Shown here: in pieces, positions 26,964 through 36,242 of the stretch
Numbering within the stretch: position 1 is the stretch's first letter
How the letters are laid out: each line of letters starts with the position of its first letter
NCBI GenBank assembly: GCA_902524805.1
Contig: CABZES010000002.1
Location: forward strand, 1 to 64,000
Source: an uncultured SAR86 cluster bacterium
GTDB taxonomy: Bacteria; Pseudomonadota; Gammaproteobacteria; Magnimaribacterales; AG-339-G14
Direction of reading: 5' to 3'
DNA length: 64,000 bases
Notes under the pieces: generated by a model
Told to the model about the DNA's origin: nothing
What the model saw: the letters and a program-made list of their open reading frames with translations, nothing else
Database searches by the model: none
Program-made: the position numbers and the translations under genes

Positions 26964-29135
26964 ATGGATATTTCATATATTTTAGACGATTTAAACGAAG
27001 TACAAAGAGATGCAGTTACAGAGGAATTACCTTATTCACTTGTTTTGGCTGGAGCAGGGTCCGGAAAAACTAAGGTAATCACTCATAAAGTTGCATGGCT
27101 GAACAAGGTAAAAGATATAAATCCATTAAGCCTTCTAACTGTCACATTTACCAATAAAGCTGCTAAAGAAATGCGTGGTCGAATTGAATCCATCCTCGGG
27201 GAGCAATTGAATCAGATGTGGTGTGGTACTTTTCATGGCTTGTTTCATAGAATGCTTAAGATTCATTGGGAGGAAGCTGGCTTATCAAAATCATTTTCAA
27301 TCTTAGATGGCGATGATCAAAATAGAATTATTAAAAGAGTTATTAAAAAAATGAATCTTGACGAGGCAACTTGGCAACCTAGGCAAACTCAATGGTTTAT
27401 TAATAAACAAAAAGATGAAGGCCGAAGAATAGCTAAACTTCCTAACAAAGCTACTTATGTTGAGGAAAAAATGGCAGACATTTACTTGGAATATCAAAAA
27501 ACTTGCGAAGAAGAAGGCGTGGTTGATTTCGCAGAAATTCTATTACGTTGCTATGAAATGCTCAATAAAAATCCTGAGCTATTATCGCATTATCAAAAGA
27601 GATTTGAGCATATACTTGTGGATGAGTTTCAAGATACGAATGAAATTCAATATCTCTTATTAAAACTGCTTGTCGGTAAAGATGGACACATAACAGTTGT
27701 CGGGGATGATGATCAATCTATTTATAGTTGGAGAGGTGCAAAAAGCTCAAACATCAACAGGTTCATTAAAGACTTCAAAGGAGTAAGAACTTTAAAATTA
27801 GAACAAAATTATAGATCCACAACAAATATCTTGGCAGCCGCAAATGCAGTAATAAGAAATAATCCGGAAAGACTAGGCAAAGAACTTTGGACAGAAAAAG
27901 AAGAAGGAGAATTAATAAAAGTGTACAGAGCTTTTAATGAAAGAGACGAAGCAAAATTTATAGTAGACATAGTTAAAAGTTGGGTCGATGAAGGAAGAAA
28001 TTTATCTGAATGCGCCATTATTTATAGATCCAATGCTCAATCAAGAATTCTTGAGGATTCTATTTTAAGAGCCGAATTGCCTTATAGAATATACGGGGGG
28101 GTTCGATTCTATGAGAGATTAGAAATAAAAAATGCACTTTCATACGCAAAATTAGCTATCGATAATGAAAATGACGCTGCATTTGAGAGAATTATCAATG
28201 TGCCAAGCAGAGGAATAGGCGCAAAAACTATGGATCAAATTCGTGAATTAGCTAGAGAAAATAGTCTTTCTTTATGGAGTGCAGCTAAAAATCTATCAGA
28301 AAATTCTGGACCAAAAGTTTCAAATGCATTAAAAGATTTTTTTTCCGCGATAGATAAAATTTCAAAAATAGCCAATAACAAAGAAATTGAAGAATTCTTT
28401 GAAAAACTAGTAGATTTATCTGGTCTAAAAGAATTTCATGGAAAAGAACCAGGAGAAAAAGGAAGATCTAGAGTGGAAAATTTAGAAGAACTTGTATCCG
28501 CAGCAGCAGGATTTTTTTCTATTGGTGAAGATGCTGATGACGAAAGGTCACAACTTGAATTGTTTCTTGATCAGGCCTCGTTAGATGCAGGAGAGAATCA
28601 AGCTAAAGAAAATGAAGATGCAATCCAGATGATGACTTTACATTCTTCTAAAGGACTTGAGTATCCATTAGTTTTTGTTGCCGGATGCGAAGAGGGACTT
28701 TTCCCTCACAAAAGATCAGTAGAAGATCCAAGACAATTAGCTGAAGAGCGAAGACTTTGTTATGTAGGAATGACTAGAGCAATGGAAAGACTTTATTTAA
28801 CTTACGCTGAAGTAAGAAACGTTTTTGGAGTTGATGGTTTTAGTCCAGCTTCAAGATTCTTGAAAGAAATTCCTGAAGAGTTTAAATACGAAATTAGAAT
28901 ATCCTCTGAAAATGTAAGTCAGGCAAAATCTTTTTCACCTAAAATAGTTGGTGGAACGGATCATAAAGTAGGGGGTTTTGCGCTTGGCGATAGAGTTGGG
29001 CATCCTTCTTTCGGTGAGGGAGTAATTTTAAATTATGAGGGTGATGGCAGTAATGCAAGAGTACAGGTTAATTTTGATACAGAGGGGACAAAATGGTTAG
29101 TTCTAAGTTTTGCAAAACTAGACAAAATTTCTTAA
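26964..29135 (+). CDS. uvrD: UvrD/PcrA-type DNA helicase II
   Basis: Walker A GAGSGKT, GDDDQSIYSWRGA, QNYRST, TLHSSKGLEYPLVFVAGCEEGLFPH, LCYVGMTRAM. Confidence 0.94.
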   Translation: MDISYILDDLNEVQRDAVTEELPYSLVLAGAGSGKTKVITHKVAWLNKVKDINPLSLLTVTFTNKAAKEMRGRIESILGEQLNQMWCGTFHGLFHRMLKIHWEEAGLSKSFSILDGDDQNRIIKRVIKKMNLDEATWQPRQTQWFINKQKDEGRRIAKLPNKATYVEEKMADIYLEYQKTCEEEGVVDFAEILLRCYEMLNKNPELLSHYQKRFEHILVDEFQDTNEIQYLLLKLLVGKDGHITVVGDDDQSIYSWRGAKSSNINRFIKDFKGVRTLKLEQNYRSTTNILAAANAVIRNNPERLGKELWTEKEEGELIKVYRAFNERDEAKFIVDIVKSWVDEGRNLSECAIIYRSNAQSRILEDSILRAELPYRIYGGVRFYERLEIKNALSYAKLAIDNENDAAFERIINVPSRGIGAKTMDQIRELARENSLSLWSAAKNLSENSGPKVSNALKDFFSAIDKISKIANNKEIEEFFEKLVDLSGLKEFHGKEPGEKGRSRVENLEELVSAAAGFFSIGEDADDERSQLELFLDQASLDAGENQAKENEDAIQMMTLHSSKGLEYPLVFVAGCEEGLFPHKRSVEDPRQLAEERRLCYVGMTRAMERLYLTYAEVRNVFGVDGFSPASRFLKEIPEEFKYEIRISSENVSQAKSFSPKIVGGTDHKVGGFALGDRVGHPSFGEGVILNYEGDGSNARVQVNFDTEGTKWLVLSFAKLDKIS

Positions 29136-30193
29136 TTTTATTTTTAAGTTTTATTTTTGTTTCTTGCTCGGCACAAGAAACTTCAAATCAAACTTCAGAA
29201 GCAAAAGAAAGTTTTAAATGGCGAATGGTAACTACTTGGCCAAAAAATTATCCTGGCGTAGGTTTGGGAGCTGAAAATTTAGCAAAGCTTGTCGATGAAA
29301 TGAGTGATGGTAGATTAGAAATAAAAGTTTATGGAAATGGAGAATTAGTTCCAGCATTAGAAGTATTTGATACTGTTTCCAGGGGCAGTGTCGAAATGGG
29401 TCATGGAGCAGCTTATTACTGGATTGGAAAAGTTCCTGCTGCACAATTCTTCACTGCAATTCCTTTTGGTTTAAACGCGCAAGAAATGAACGCTTGGCTT
29501 CACTATGGCGGAGGCCAAGAATTATGGGAAGAACTATATGAACCCTTTAATTTGATTCCGATAGCAGGAGGCAATACGGGTGTGCAAATGGCTGGCTGGT
29601 TTAATAAAGAAATCAATAGCTTAGAAGATTTAAAGGGAATTCGCATGAGGATACCTGGCATGGCAGGAAAGGTTTTTACCAGAGCCGGTGGGGAGGCAGT
29701 CTTGATGCCAGGCAGTGAAATATTTACAAATCTACAAACAGGAGTTATCGATGCTGCAGAGTGGATTGGACCCTACAACGACTTAACTTTTGGATTTCAT
29801 CAGGCTGCAAAATATTATTATTATCCTGGTTGGCATGAGCCTGGACCAACTTTAGAAACCATAATAAATAAGGAAGCTTACGACTCTTTACCTAAAGACC
29901 TTCAGGCGATTTTGAAAACAGCATCAAGAGCTATTAACCAAGATATGTTGGATGAGTACACTTCAAGAAACAATCAAGCGCTTATATCTTTGGTAAATGA
30001 TCACAAAGTAGAACTCAGAAAATTACCGAATGATGTTCTAGCCGAATTTAAAAGAATAACCGAGGAACTGATAGTTGAGATGACGCAAGAAGATGAGTCA
30101 TCTAAAAAGATTTATGAATCTTTATCTAATTTTAAAAAAAATGTTTCTCAATATCATGAGATATCAGAAGAGGCTATTTACGAATTAAGATAA
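29093..30193 (+). CDS. TRAP transporter substrate-binding protein, TakP/DctP family, probable lipoprotein
   Basis: MVTTWPKNYPGVGLGAENLA, GELVPALEVFD, GWFNKEINSLEDLKGIRMRIPG; N-terminal FVSC lipobox-like. Confidence 0.9.
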   Translation: MVSSKFCKTRQNFLILFLSFIFVSCSAQETSNQTSEAKESFKWRMVTTWPKNYPGVGLGAENLAKLVDEMSDGRLEIKVYGNGELVPALEVFDTVSRGSVEMGHGAAYYWIGKVPAAQFFTAIPFGLNAQEMNAWLHYGGGQELWEELYEPFNLIPIAGGNTGVQMAGWFNKEINSLEDLKGIRMRIPGMAGKVFTRAGGEAVLMPGSEIFTNLQTGVIDAAEWIGPYNDLTFGFHQAAKYYYYPGWHEPGPTLETIINKEAYDSLPKDLQAILKTASRAINQDMLDEYTSRNNQALISLVNDHKVELRKLPNDVLAEFKRITEELIVEMTQEDESSKKIYESLSNFKKNVSQYHEISEEAIYELR

Positions 30194-30475
30194 AGTTAAC
30201 TTTTCTAACAATCCAAATGCCAATAAAGGTTGAAAAAGAAAATCTCAGAAAAAAAAGTAATGCCGCAGGTAAAGTAAGTAACCAACCAACATAGAGATCT
30301 AATAAATTATTAAGCTCACCAAACCAATTAAAAAGATAGAGCGCTACTTGAAAGTACTCTAAAAAATAATCCCTTACTATTATTGGTCCAACAAAAAGAC
30401 TGTGAATAAAAAAAAAACTAAATAAAAGTCGCCCCAGATCAAAAAATAACCAAACCCCTTAAAAAAATTAAGCAT
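30174..30475 (-). pseudogene. Small (~100 aa) membrane protein gene interrupted by a single-base frame change at a T10 tract (or frameshift-expressed gene)
   Basis: Minus-strand ATG at 30475 overlaps the dipeptidase stop; frame 1 reads MLNFFKGFGYFLIWGDFYLVFFLFTVFLLDQ** ; one extra T in the run (plus-strand A10, 30408-30417) gives MLNFFKGFGYFLIWGDFYLVFFFIHSLFVGPIIVRDYFLEYFQVALYLFNWFGELNNLLDLYVGWLLTLPAALLFFLRFSFSTFIGIWIVRKVNFILIRK*. Confidence 0.6.
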
Positions 30476-31565
30476 CCGCAAGAGATCTAACTTCTTTCCA
30501 AACCCTGAGAATATTTTCATTCAAGATTTTATCAATTTCACTTTCTGAATATCCTCTAATTAAAAGTTCTTCGATCAGATTTGGAAACTTTGAAACGTCA
30601 TTTATATCATCTGGCAATGGAACCTCTCCATCAAAATCTGAACCAAATCCTACATGGTCTATACCGACTAGATCTCTTACTCGATCAATATGATCGACAA
30701 CGTTCTTTACAGAAACTTCCAAATCCGGATTATCTTTTCTATTAGCGACAAAATCAGAACCAAAACAAAGTTGAATAACTCCTCCATTTTCAGCGAGAGC
30801 AATTAGCATTTCGTCAGAGACATTTCTCTCCCAACCTGGGGTAAAGTGCCTTAGTGAGCTATGAGTTGCTACAACTGGCGCTCTACTGAGCTCAAGCACT
30901 TTCATAAAAGCTGCATCTGAAACATGAGAAATATCGATCATTACGCCTTGTTTATTCATTTCCTCAACAACTTTAAAGCCAAAGGGACTCAAGCCATCAG
31001 GCCATCTCTTGTTTTCATCGTAGGAGCTATCGGAAATATGATTACTTTTTGAATGAGCGAGGGTAATGTAGTTGACTCCTAAATCAGCAAAAAACTTAAT
31101 ATTTTCTAGATTTCCCTCAAGCGGTGCGCCATTTTCTATTCCATATGCCATACCAACCAAGTTTTTATTATTCTCTAGAGTTGCAATATCTTCAGGATTT
31201 CTAATAAAAATAAATTTATCTGGATTATCTTCAATGATTTCATTCATCATCTGAATTAACTCTATAGCTAAGTCATAAGAAGTTCCTTCAGGTTCGGTTC
31301 TAGGAGGAATCCAAATGCTTTGAAAAGTTAAATTTAATCCACCTTCAATGGCTCTTGGGTAATCAAAATGATAGCTAGTACTTTTTGTAATATCATCATT
31401 AGTGCCTGTGTTATTCCTTTGACGCCAAATTTGAAAAGGCGTATCGATATGAGTATCAATGATAATTTTTTCTTGGCTAAACTTTTTAGCTTTCTCAGAA
31501 AAGTTTTCTGCACAAGAAAATAAAATCAAAGGGATTAGAATTAAAAAGAGTTTTTGAATTTTCAT
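30468..31565 (-). CDS. Membrane (renal-type) dipeptidase, M19 family, lipoprotein
   Basis: IDTHIDTPFQIW, LTLAHSKSNHISDSS, MIDISHVSD, ATHSSLRH, GIDHVGFGSDFDG; lipobox LFSC. Confidence 0.92.
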   Translation of the reverse strand: MKIQKLFLILIPLILFSCAENFSEKAKKFSQEKIIIDTHIDTPFQIWRQRNNTGTNDDITKSTSYHFDYPRAIEGGLNLTFQSIWIPPRTEPEGTSYDLAIELIQMMNEIIEDNPDKFIFIRNPEDIATLENNKNLVGMAYGIENGAPLEGNLENIKFFADLGVNYITLAHSKSNHISDSSYDENKRWPDGLSPFGFKVVEEMNKQGVMIDISHVSDAAFMKVLELSRAPVVATHSSLRHFTPGWERNVSDEMLIALAENGGVIQLCFGSDFVANRKDNPDLEVSVKNVVDHIDRVRDLVGIDHVGFGSDFDGEVPLPDDINDVSKFPNLIEELLIRGYSESEIDKILNENILRVWKEVRSLADA

Positions 31566-31598
31566 AAACTAAATATATCAAATTTTAAATTTTTTTTA

Positions 31599-32960
31599 TC
31601 AGTATATTGCAGAAGGAAGGTAAGTTGCCAAAAATGGAAAGTATGCAACCAGGCATAGAATTAAAATTTGAATCATTATGAAAGGGATAACTCCCTTGTA
31701 GATAGTTTCTGTTTTAATTTTCTCTGGAGTGACCCCTCTCAAATAAAACAAGGCAAAACCAAAAGGAGGAGTTAAAAAAGAAGTCTGCAAATTTATTGCA
31801 AGCATAATTCCTAACCACAAAGGATCTGCTCCCATAGCGATAAGAATGGGACCAACAATTGGAACCACAACAAAGCTTATTTCAATAAAATCTAAAATGA
31901 AGCCTAATAAAAAAACCAAGATCATTACAGTTAGCATCGAACCAAATAGCCCACCTGGAATTGCATCAAATAAGTTTTTAATTAGCTCTTCTCCACCATA
32001 TCCACGAAAAACCAAAGAAAATATAGAAGCACCAATTAAAATCATAAAAACCATGCTGCTTATAAATGCAGTTTGTTTAACCGCATCTGCTAATACTGAG
32101 AAAGATATTTTTTTATTTAATAAAGCAATTAAAATTGATCCCATTGCACCAATTCCTGCAGCCTCAGTTGGTGAAGCAACACCTAAAATGATGGATCCTA
32201 GAACGGAAAAAATAAGCAAAAAAGGCGGAATTAAAATTTTTAAGATGTCTATTAAAGAAACTAATTTTTCTTCACTTTTTTCATAATTAAGATTTTTTCT
32301 ATAAATATTAAAAATAAAATAAAAAGAATAAGCTGTAACTAAAAGCAAACCTGGAATAATTGCTGCAACGAATAAATCACCTACAGAAAACGATTTTGCA
32401 GAAAAATTACCCATACTTAATTGGGCCTGTTGATAGGCTGTTGCTAGTACATCTCCTAAGATTACTAATGCAATCGACGGCGGAATAATTTGCCCAAGGG
32501 TTCCTGTAGCAGCTATTAGACCAGTGGAAACTTCTTCGGAATATCCTTTTTTAAGCATTGCAGGTAAAGAAATCAAACCCATTGCAATTACAGTTGCTCC
32601 AACAATTCCTGTGCTTGCGGCTAATAGAGCACCAACTATGATTACCGAAATACCTAGGCCACTTTCTAAATTTCCAAATATTTCTGACATTGATTCTAAA
32701 AGTTTTTCTGCTATTTTTGATTTCTCTAAAATGACTCCCATAAACACAAAAAGAGGAACTGCCACCAAAGTTGAGTTAGTCATGATTCCAAATAATCTAT
32801 TTGGAATTGTCTCTAATAGGTAGAGGTCGAATATTCCAAACATTGAGCCTAAACCGGCAAAAATTAATGAAACACCACCTAAAGTGAAAGCTACCGGAAA
32901 ACCAAGTAGCAAGCTGGCACACATGACTACAAATAGAAATAATGGAATATATTCAATCAT
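31599..32960 (-). CDS. dctM: TRAP transporter large permease
   Basis: Multi-TM; GFPVAFTLGG, GIVGATVIAMG, ATGTLGQIIPPSIALVILGD. Confidence 0.93.
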   Translation of the reverse strand: MIEYIPLFLFVVMCASLLLGFPVAFTLGGVSLIFAGLGSMFGIFDLYLLETIPNRLFGIMTNSTLVAVPLFVFMGVILEKSKIAEKLLESMSEIFGNLESGLGISVIIVGALLAASTGIVGATVIAMGLISLPAMLKKGYSEEVSTGLIAATGTLGQIIPPSIALVILGDVLATAYQQAQLSMGNFSAKSFSVGDLFVAAIIPGLLLVTAYSFYFIFNIYRKNLNYEKSEEKLVSLIDILKILIPPFLLIFSVLGSIILGVASPTEAAGIGAMGSILIALLNKKISFSVLADAVKQTAFISSMVFMILIGASIFSLVFRGYGGEELIKNLFDAIPGGLFGSMLTVMILVFLLGFILDFIEISFVVVPIVGPILIAMGADPLWLGIMLAINLQTSFLTPPFGFALFYLRGVTPEKIKTETIYKGVIPFIMIQILILCLVAYFPFLATYLPSAIY

Positions 32961-33453
32961 TATCGAAGTATGAAAAAATCGAAGCTAGACTTTGCAAGAT
33001 TAGAATTAATGAAAAAATTAAAATGGAAGTTTTGTATAAATAAACAAAAGGTAATCCTCCTGGTTCTGGAGAAATTTCATAAATAGACCAAGAAAATAAA
33101 ACATAATCCAAGGACAAAATAAATATTATCCAAGCCATTGGCTGAAGAAAAATTAAATTTCCTATTAAATTAATTAATTTTTTGTTTTTTACACTCGATC
33201 TACGATAAAAAATATCTACCCTGACATGCTCATCATTTTCATAGGCATATGCTGAACACAAGAGAAAAGCAATACCATGGAGATAAATAACCATTTCTTG
33301 AAGACCGACTACCCCAATACCCAAAAAGTACCTAAAAAACACAACTATTGTTGTTAAAACTATCATTAAAAAAATAGCCCAAGAGCATAAAATACCGACA
33401 AAACGCGGAAAAATTGTAAGTAAATATTGAAATGTTTGATTAATATTTTTCAT
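32953..33453 (-). CDS. dctQ: TRAP transporter small permease
   Basis: Four-TM DctQ layout; RYFLGIGVVGLQEMVIYLHGIAFLLCSAYAYENDEHVRVDIFY. Confidence 0.9.
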   Translation of the reverse strand: MKNINQTFQYLLTIFPRFVGILCSWAIFLMIVLTTIVVFFRYFLGIGVVGLQEMVIYLHGIAFLLCSAYAYENDEHVRVDIFYRRSSVKNKKLINLIGNLIFLQPMAWIIFILSLDYVLFSWSIYEISPEPGGLPFVYLYKTSILIFSLILILQSLASIFSYFDND

Positions 33454-33479
33454 TTCGATTTTATGATTTAATAATAACT

Positions 33480-34265
33480 ATGATTATTGTTCTTTCACCA
33501 GCTAAAACCTTAGATTATGAATCTCCCCTCAATGGGTTTGATTATACAACTCCTGACTTCTTAGGTAAGTCAGAGTCATTAATTAAAATAATGAGATCCT
33601 ATGAACCCGATTATATTTCTGAATTAATGGGTTTGAGCGAAAATCTCGCCTTTTTAAACTTTGAGAGATATCAAACTTGGAAAAAACAAAACAAACCTTC
33701 AAAAGATTCTAGACAAGCAATATTTGCTTTTAAAGGAGATGTTTATCAGGGTCTGGAAGCGATTAATTTATCAAAATCTACTATTAACTATTCTCAGGAT
33801 CATTTACGAATACTTTCAGGTTTATATGGACTGCTTAAGCCATTGGATTTAATTTCACCTTATAGATTAGAAATGGGCACTAAATTAAAATCTGGAGAAA
33901 TAGATGGCTTGTATAATTTCTGGAAACCTGAGTTGACGAAAGCTATCAATTCTGAATTGGCTTCTCAAAAGGAAAATACTTTGGTTAACCTAGCTTCCAA
34001 TGAATATTTTTCAGCTCTGGATCAGACAATGATAGATGGAAAGGTTATTTCTCCAATCTTTAAAGATTTTAAAAATGGGAAATACAAGATAATCAGCTTC
34101 TACGCAAAAAAAGCAAGAGGATTGATGGCTAAATTTATTCTAGAAAATAAAATAGAAAACTCCAAAGAGTTGATTAATTTCGATTTGGAAGGTTATAAAT
34201 ATAACAAAGAAGCCTCTTCAGAGAATAATCCAACTTTCTTAAGAAAAGAAACTTTAGTTATTTAG
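33480..34265 (+). CDS. yaaA: YaaA (DUF328) peroxide-stress protein
   Basis: MIIVLSPAKTLD, FKGDVYQGL, LSGLYGLLKPLDLISPYRLEMGTKL, NLASNEYF. Confidence 0.95.
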   Translation: MIIVLSPAKTLDYESPLNGFDYTTPDFLGKSESLIKIMRSYEPDYISELMGLSENLAFLNFERYQTWKKQNKPSKDSRQAIFAFKGDVYQGLEAINLSKSTINYSQDHLRILSGLYGLLKPLDLISPYRLEMGTKLKSGEIDGLYNFWKPELTKAINSELASQKENTLVNLASNEYFSALDQTMIDGKVISPIFKDFKNGKYKIISFYAKKARGLMAKFILENKIENSKELINFDLEGYKYNKEASSENNPTFLRKETLVI

Positions 34266-35121
34266 CAGAAGACTTGCCGTAGTCTTTTATTTCTTGCATG
34301 TCTTTAAACTCAGGTTCCCTTTTTTCTATATTTGACATCATTGCTTCTGCCATATCTTCTTGAGGAAGCATAGCTCCACTCCAAAGTGCATTATATTCCA
34401 ATCCCTCGGCTACAGTGTGATCTCTAGAAAAATTGAGAATTGCTTTTGTGCCGTATACAGCTAGAGGACTTTTGGAGGCTATCACTGCAGCCATTTCTTT
34501 CAATCCAGATAACATCTCTTCGTGACTTTCATACACTTTATTAACTAAGCCAGCTTCTAAAGCTTCTCCAGCAGGCATTCTCCTTCCAGTGTAAGCAAGT
34601 TCTCTTACTTTTCCTTCTGGAATAACACGAGGCAATCTTTGAAGAGTTCCAATATCTGCCGCCATTCCAATATTTACTTCTTGAATACAAAAGAAAGCAT
34701 CTTTACTAGCAAATCTCATATCAGCAGCTGTAACTAAATCTAACCCACCACCAATACATCCTCCTTGTATTCCAGCAAGGACAGGTATTCTTAATTTTTC
34801 TAGTTTGGAAAGCATATCTTGAAGTTCTTTAGCAACTCTATAAAGGCTTTCACCAATTCTAGCTTTATCAGGCACATTGAGTTTCTTTTCAGCATCGTTA
34901 CCTAAAGTTCCAAAATTCTTTAGATCCATGCCAGCACAAAAATGTTTACCAGTCGAAGAAAGAATTAAAACCCTAAGTGAAGCATCTTTATCAATTTCGT
35001 CTAAAATTCTTGGCAATTCATACCAAAAATTTATTGTCATTTTATTTAAGTCTTCTCCTTTATCTAAAATAAGGTGGCCAACACCTTCTTCAGATGTGTA
35101 TTTGAAACTTTCATAATTCAT
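34258..35121 (-). CDS. Enoyl-CoA hydratase/isomerase (crotonase) family
   Basis: GKHFCAGMDL, GIQGGCIGGGLDLVTAADMRFAS, LGTLQRLPRV. Confidence 0.9.
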   Translation of the reverse strand: MNYESFKYTSEEGVGHLILDKGEDLNKMTINFWYELPRILDEIDKDASLRVLILSSTGKHFCAGMDLKNFGTLGNDAEKKLNVPDKARIGESLYRVAKELQDMLSKLEKLRIPVLAGIQGGCIGGGLDLVTAADMRFASKDAFFCIQEVNIGMAADIGTLQRLPRVIPEGKVRELAYTGRRMPAGEALEAGLVNKVYESHEEMLSGLKEMAAVIASKSPLAVYGTKAILNFSRDHTVAEGLEYNALWSGAMLPQEDMAEAMMSNIEKREPEFKDMQEIKDYGKSSAK

Positions 35122-35144
35122 ATTTTCTCTCCTTATAATTTTCC

Positions 35145-35315
35145 TTATCCTTTTAAATCTTGAACTAAGCTGTCCGCAACCTCTTCAAGTTCTTCAATTA
35201 AGTCATAAGAGCTGTGATAAGGCATAACTACCTTTCGACTTTTTTTACTTAATCTTTTTAAACCGTTAGAGATTTCTTCCGCTTTTTCTAACAATTCTTT
35301 ATTATCTTCGCTCAT
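35145..35315 (-). CDS. Small hypothetical protein (56 aa)
   Basis: Likely internal start MSEDNKELLEKAEEISNG; charged helical small ORF. Confidence 0.5.
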   Translation of the reverse strand: MSEDNKELLEKAEEISNGLKRLSKKSRKVVMPYHSSYDLIEELEEVADSLVQDLKG

Positions 35316-35377
35316 AATTAATAATTTAAGGAATATATTGTAAATCAAAACCTAAAATTTAAAAAATTTCATTGAAA

Positions 35378-36178
35378 ATGAAGACGAAAGAGTTAATTAA
35401 ACCGATCCAATTAATTATGGAAGGAGCTTCCAAGCTAATTAATGAAATTTATGAGAACCAAGAAGACATAAACTTTAAAAAAAAATATGACGAGTCTCCT
35501 TTGACGCTTGCTGATTTAAGATCAAATGACTTTATTATCAATAGTTTGAATAATTTATATCCTGATATTCCAATAATTTCCGAAGAGGGCAAGGAAAAAC
35601 AGATCAAAGAAAATCTTTTTTGGTTAATAGATCCTTTAGATGGAACTAAAGAGTTCATTGATAAAAGTGAAGAATTCACAATCAACATAGCTTTAGTGAA
35701 GGATGGGGAACCTATTTTTGGTGCAATTTATATTCCAACTAAAAATAGTTTTTTTGTTGGAGGTGTACATTTCAATGCATTTAGTGAAAAAAAAGGTGAA
35801 AAGGAGCCTCTAAAGACTTCATTTAGCCAAGAAAACTGTCGAATATCTGTAAGTAAAAGTCATCAAACTAACAAGGAAGAAGAATTTGTTGAGCTTTTTA
35901 AAGATAAATTCAAAAAAGTGGAACTTATCCCTGCTGGAAGTTCTCTAAAGTTATGTTTAATAGCTTCTGGCGATTGTCACATCTACCCACGTTTTGGGGA
36001 CGTCGGTCAATGGGACATTGCTGCAGGACATGCTATTTTAAAGGCTTCTGGAGGCAATATTTTAGATTTGACCATGAATTCAATAAAGTACAATTCTGAC
36101 AGAAATATGAAAATAAATGGATTTTATGCGGTCTCAAATGTAGCTTTTTTTAGTCAAATTTTACAAAAAAAACAATAA
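35378..36178 (+). CDS. cysQ: 3'(2'),5'-bisphosphate nucleotidase (inositol monophosphatase family)
   Basis: ISEEG, WLIDPLDGTKEFI, GDVGQWDIAAGHAIL. Confidence 0.9.
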   Translation: MKTKELIKPIQLIMEGASKLINEIYENQEDINFKKKYDESPLTLADLRSNDFIINSLNNLYPDIPIISEEGKEKQIKENLFWLIDPLDGTKEFIDKSEEFTINIALVKDGEPIFGAIYIPTKNSFFVGGVHFNAFSEKKGEKEPLKTSFSQENCRISVSKSHQTNKEEEFVELFKDKFKKVELIPAGSSLKLCLIASGDCHIYPRFGDVGQWDIAAGHAILKASGGNILDLTMNSIKYNSDRNMKINGFYAVSNVAFFSQILQKKQ

Positions 36179-36242
36179 CTTAATCAAAATAATAACTTTT
36201 TATATGCAAATAACGCATTTTTAGGTATAAAATTCGCAATAT

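Noticed and set aside
31846-32286. 146-aa plus-strand ORF opposite dctM
   Set aside because: Antisense shadow of a strongly supported TRAP permease; low-complexity K/I/P-rich composition, no RBS or domain.
36201-36242. Possible promoter (TATAAA) just upstream of rpoH
   Set aside because: AT-rich background gives many TATAAA matches, no good -35, and it is only ~12 nt from the ATG.
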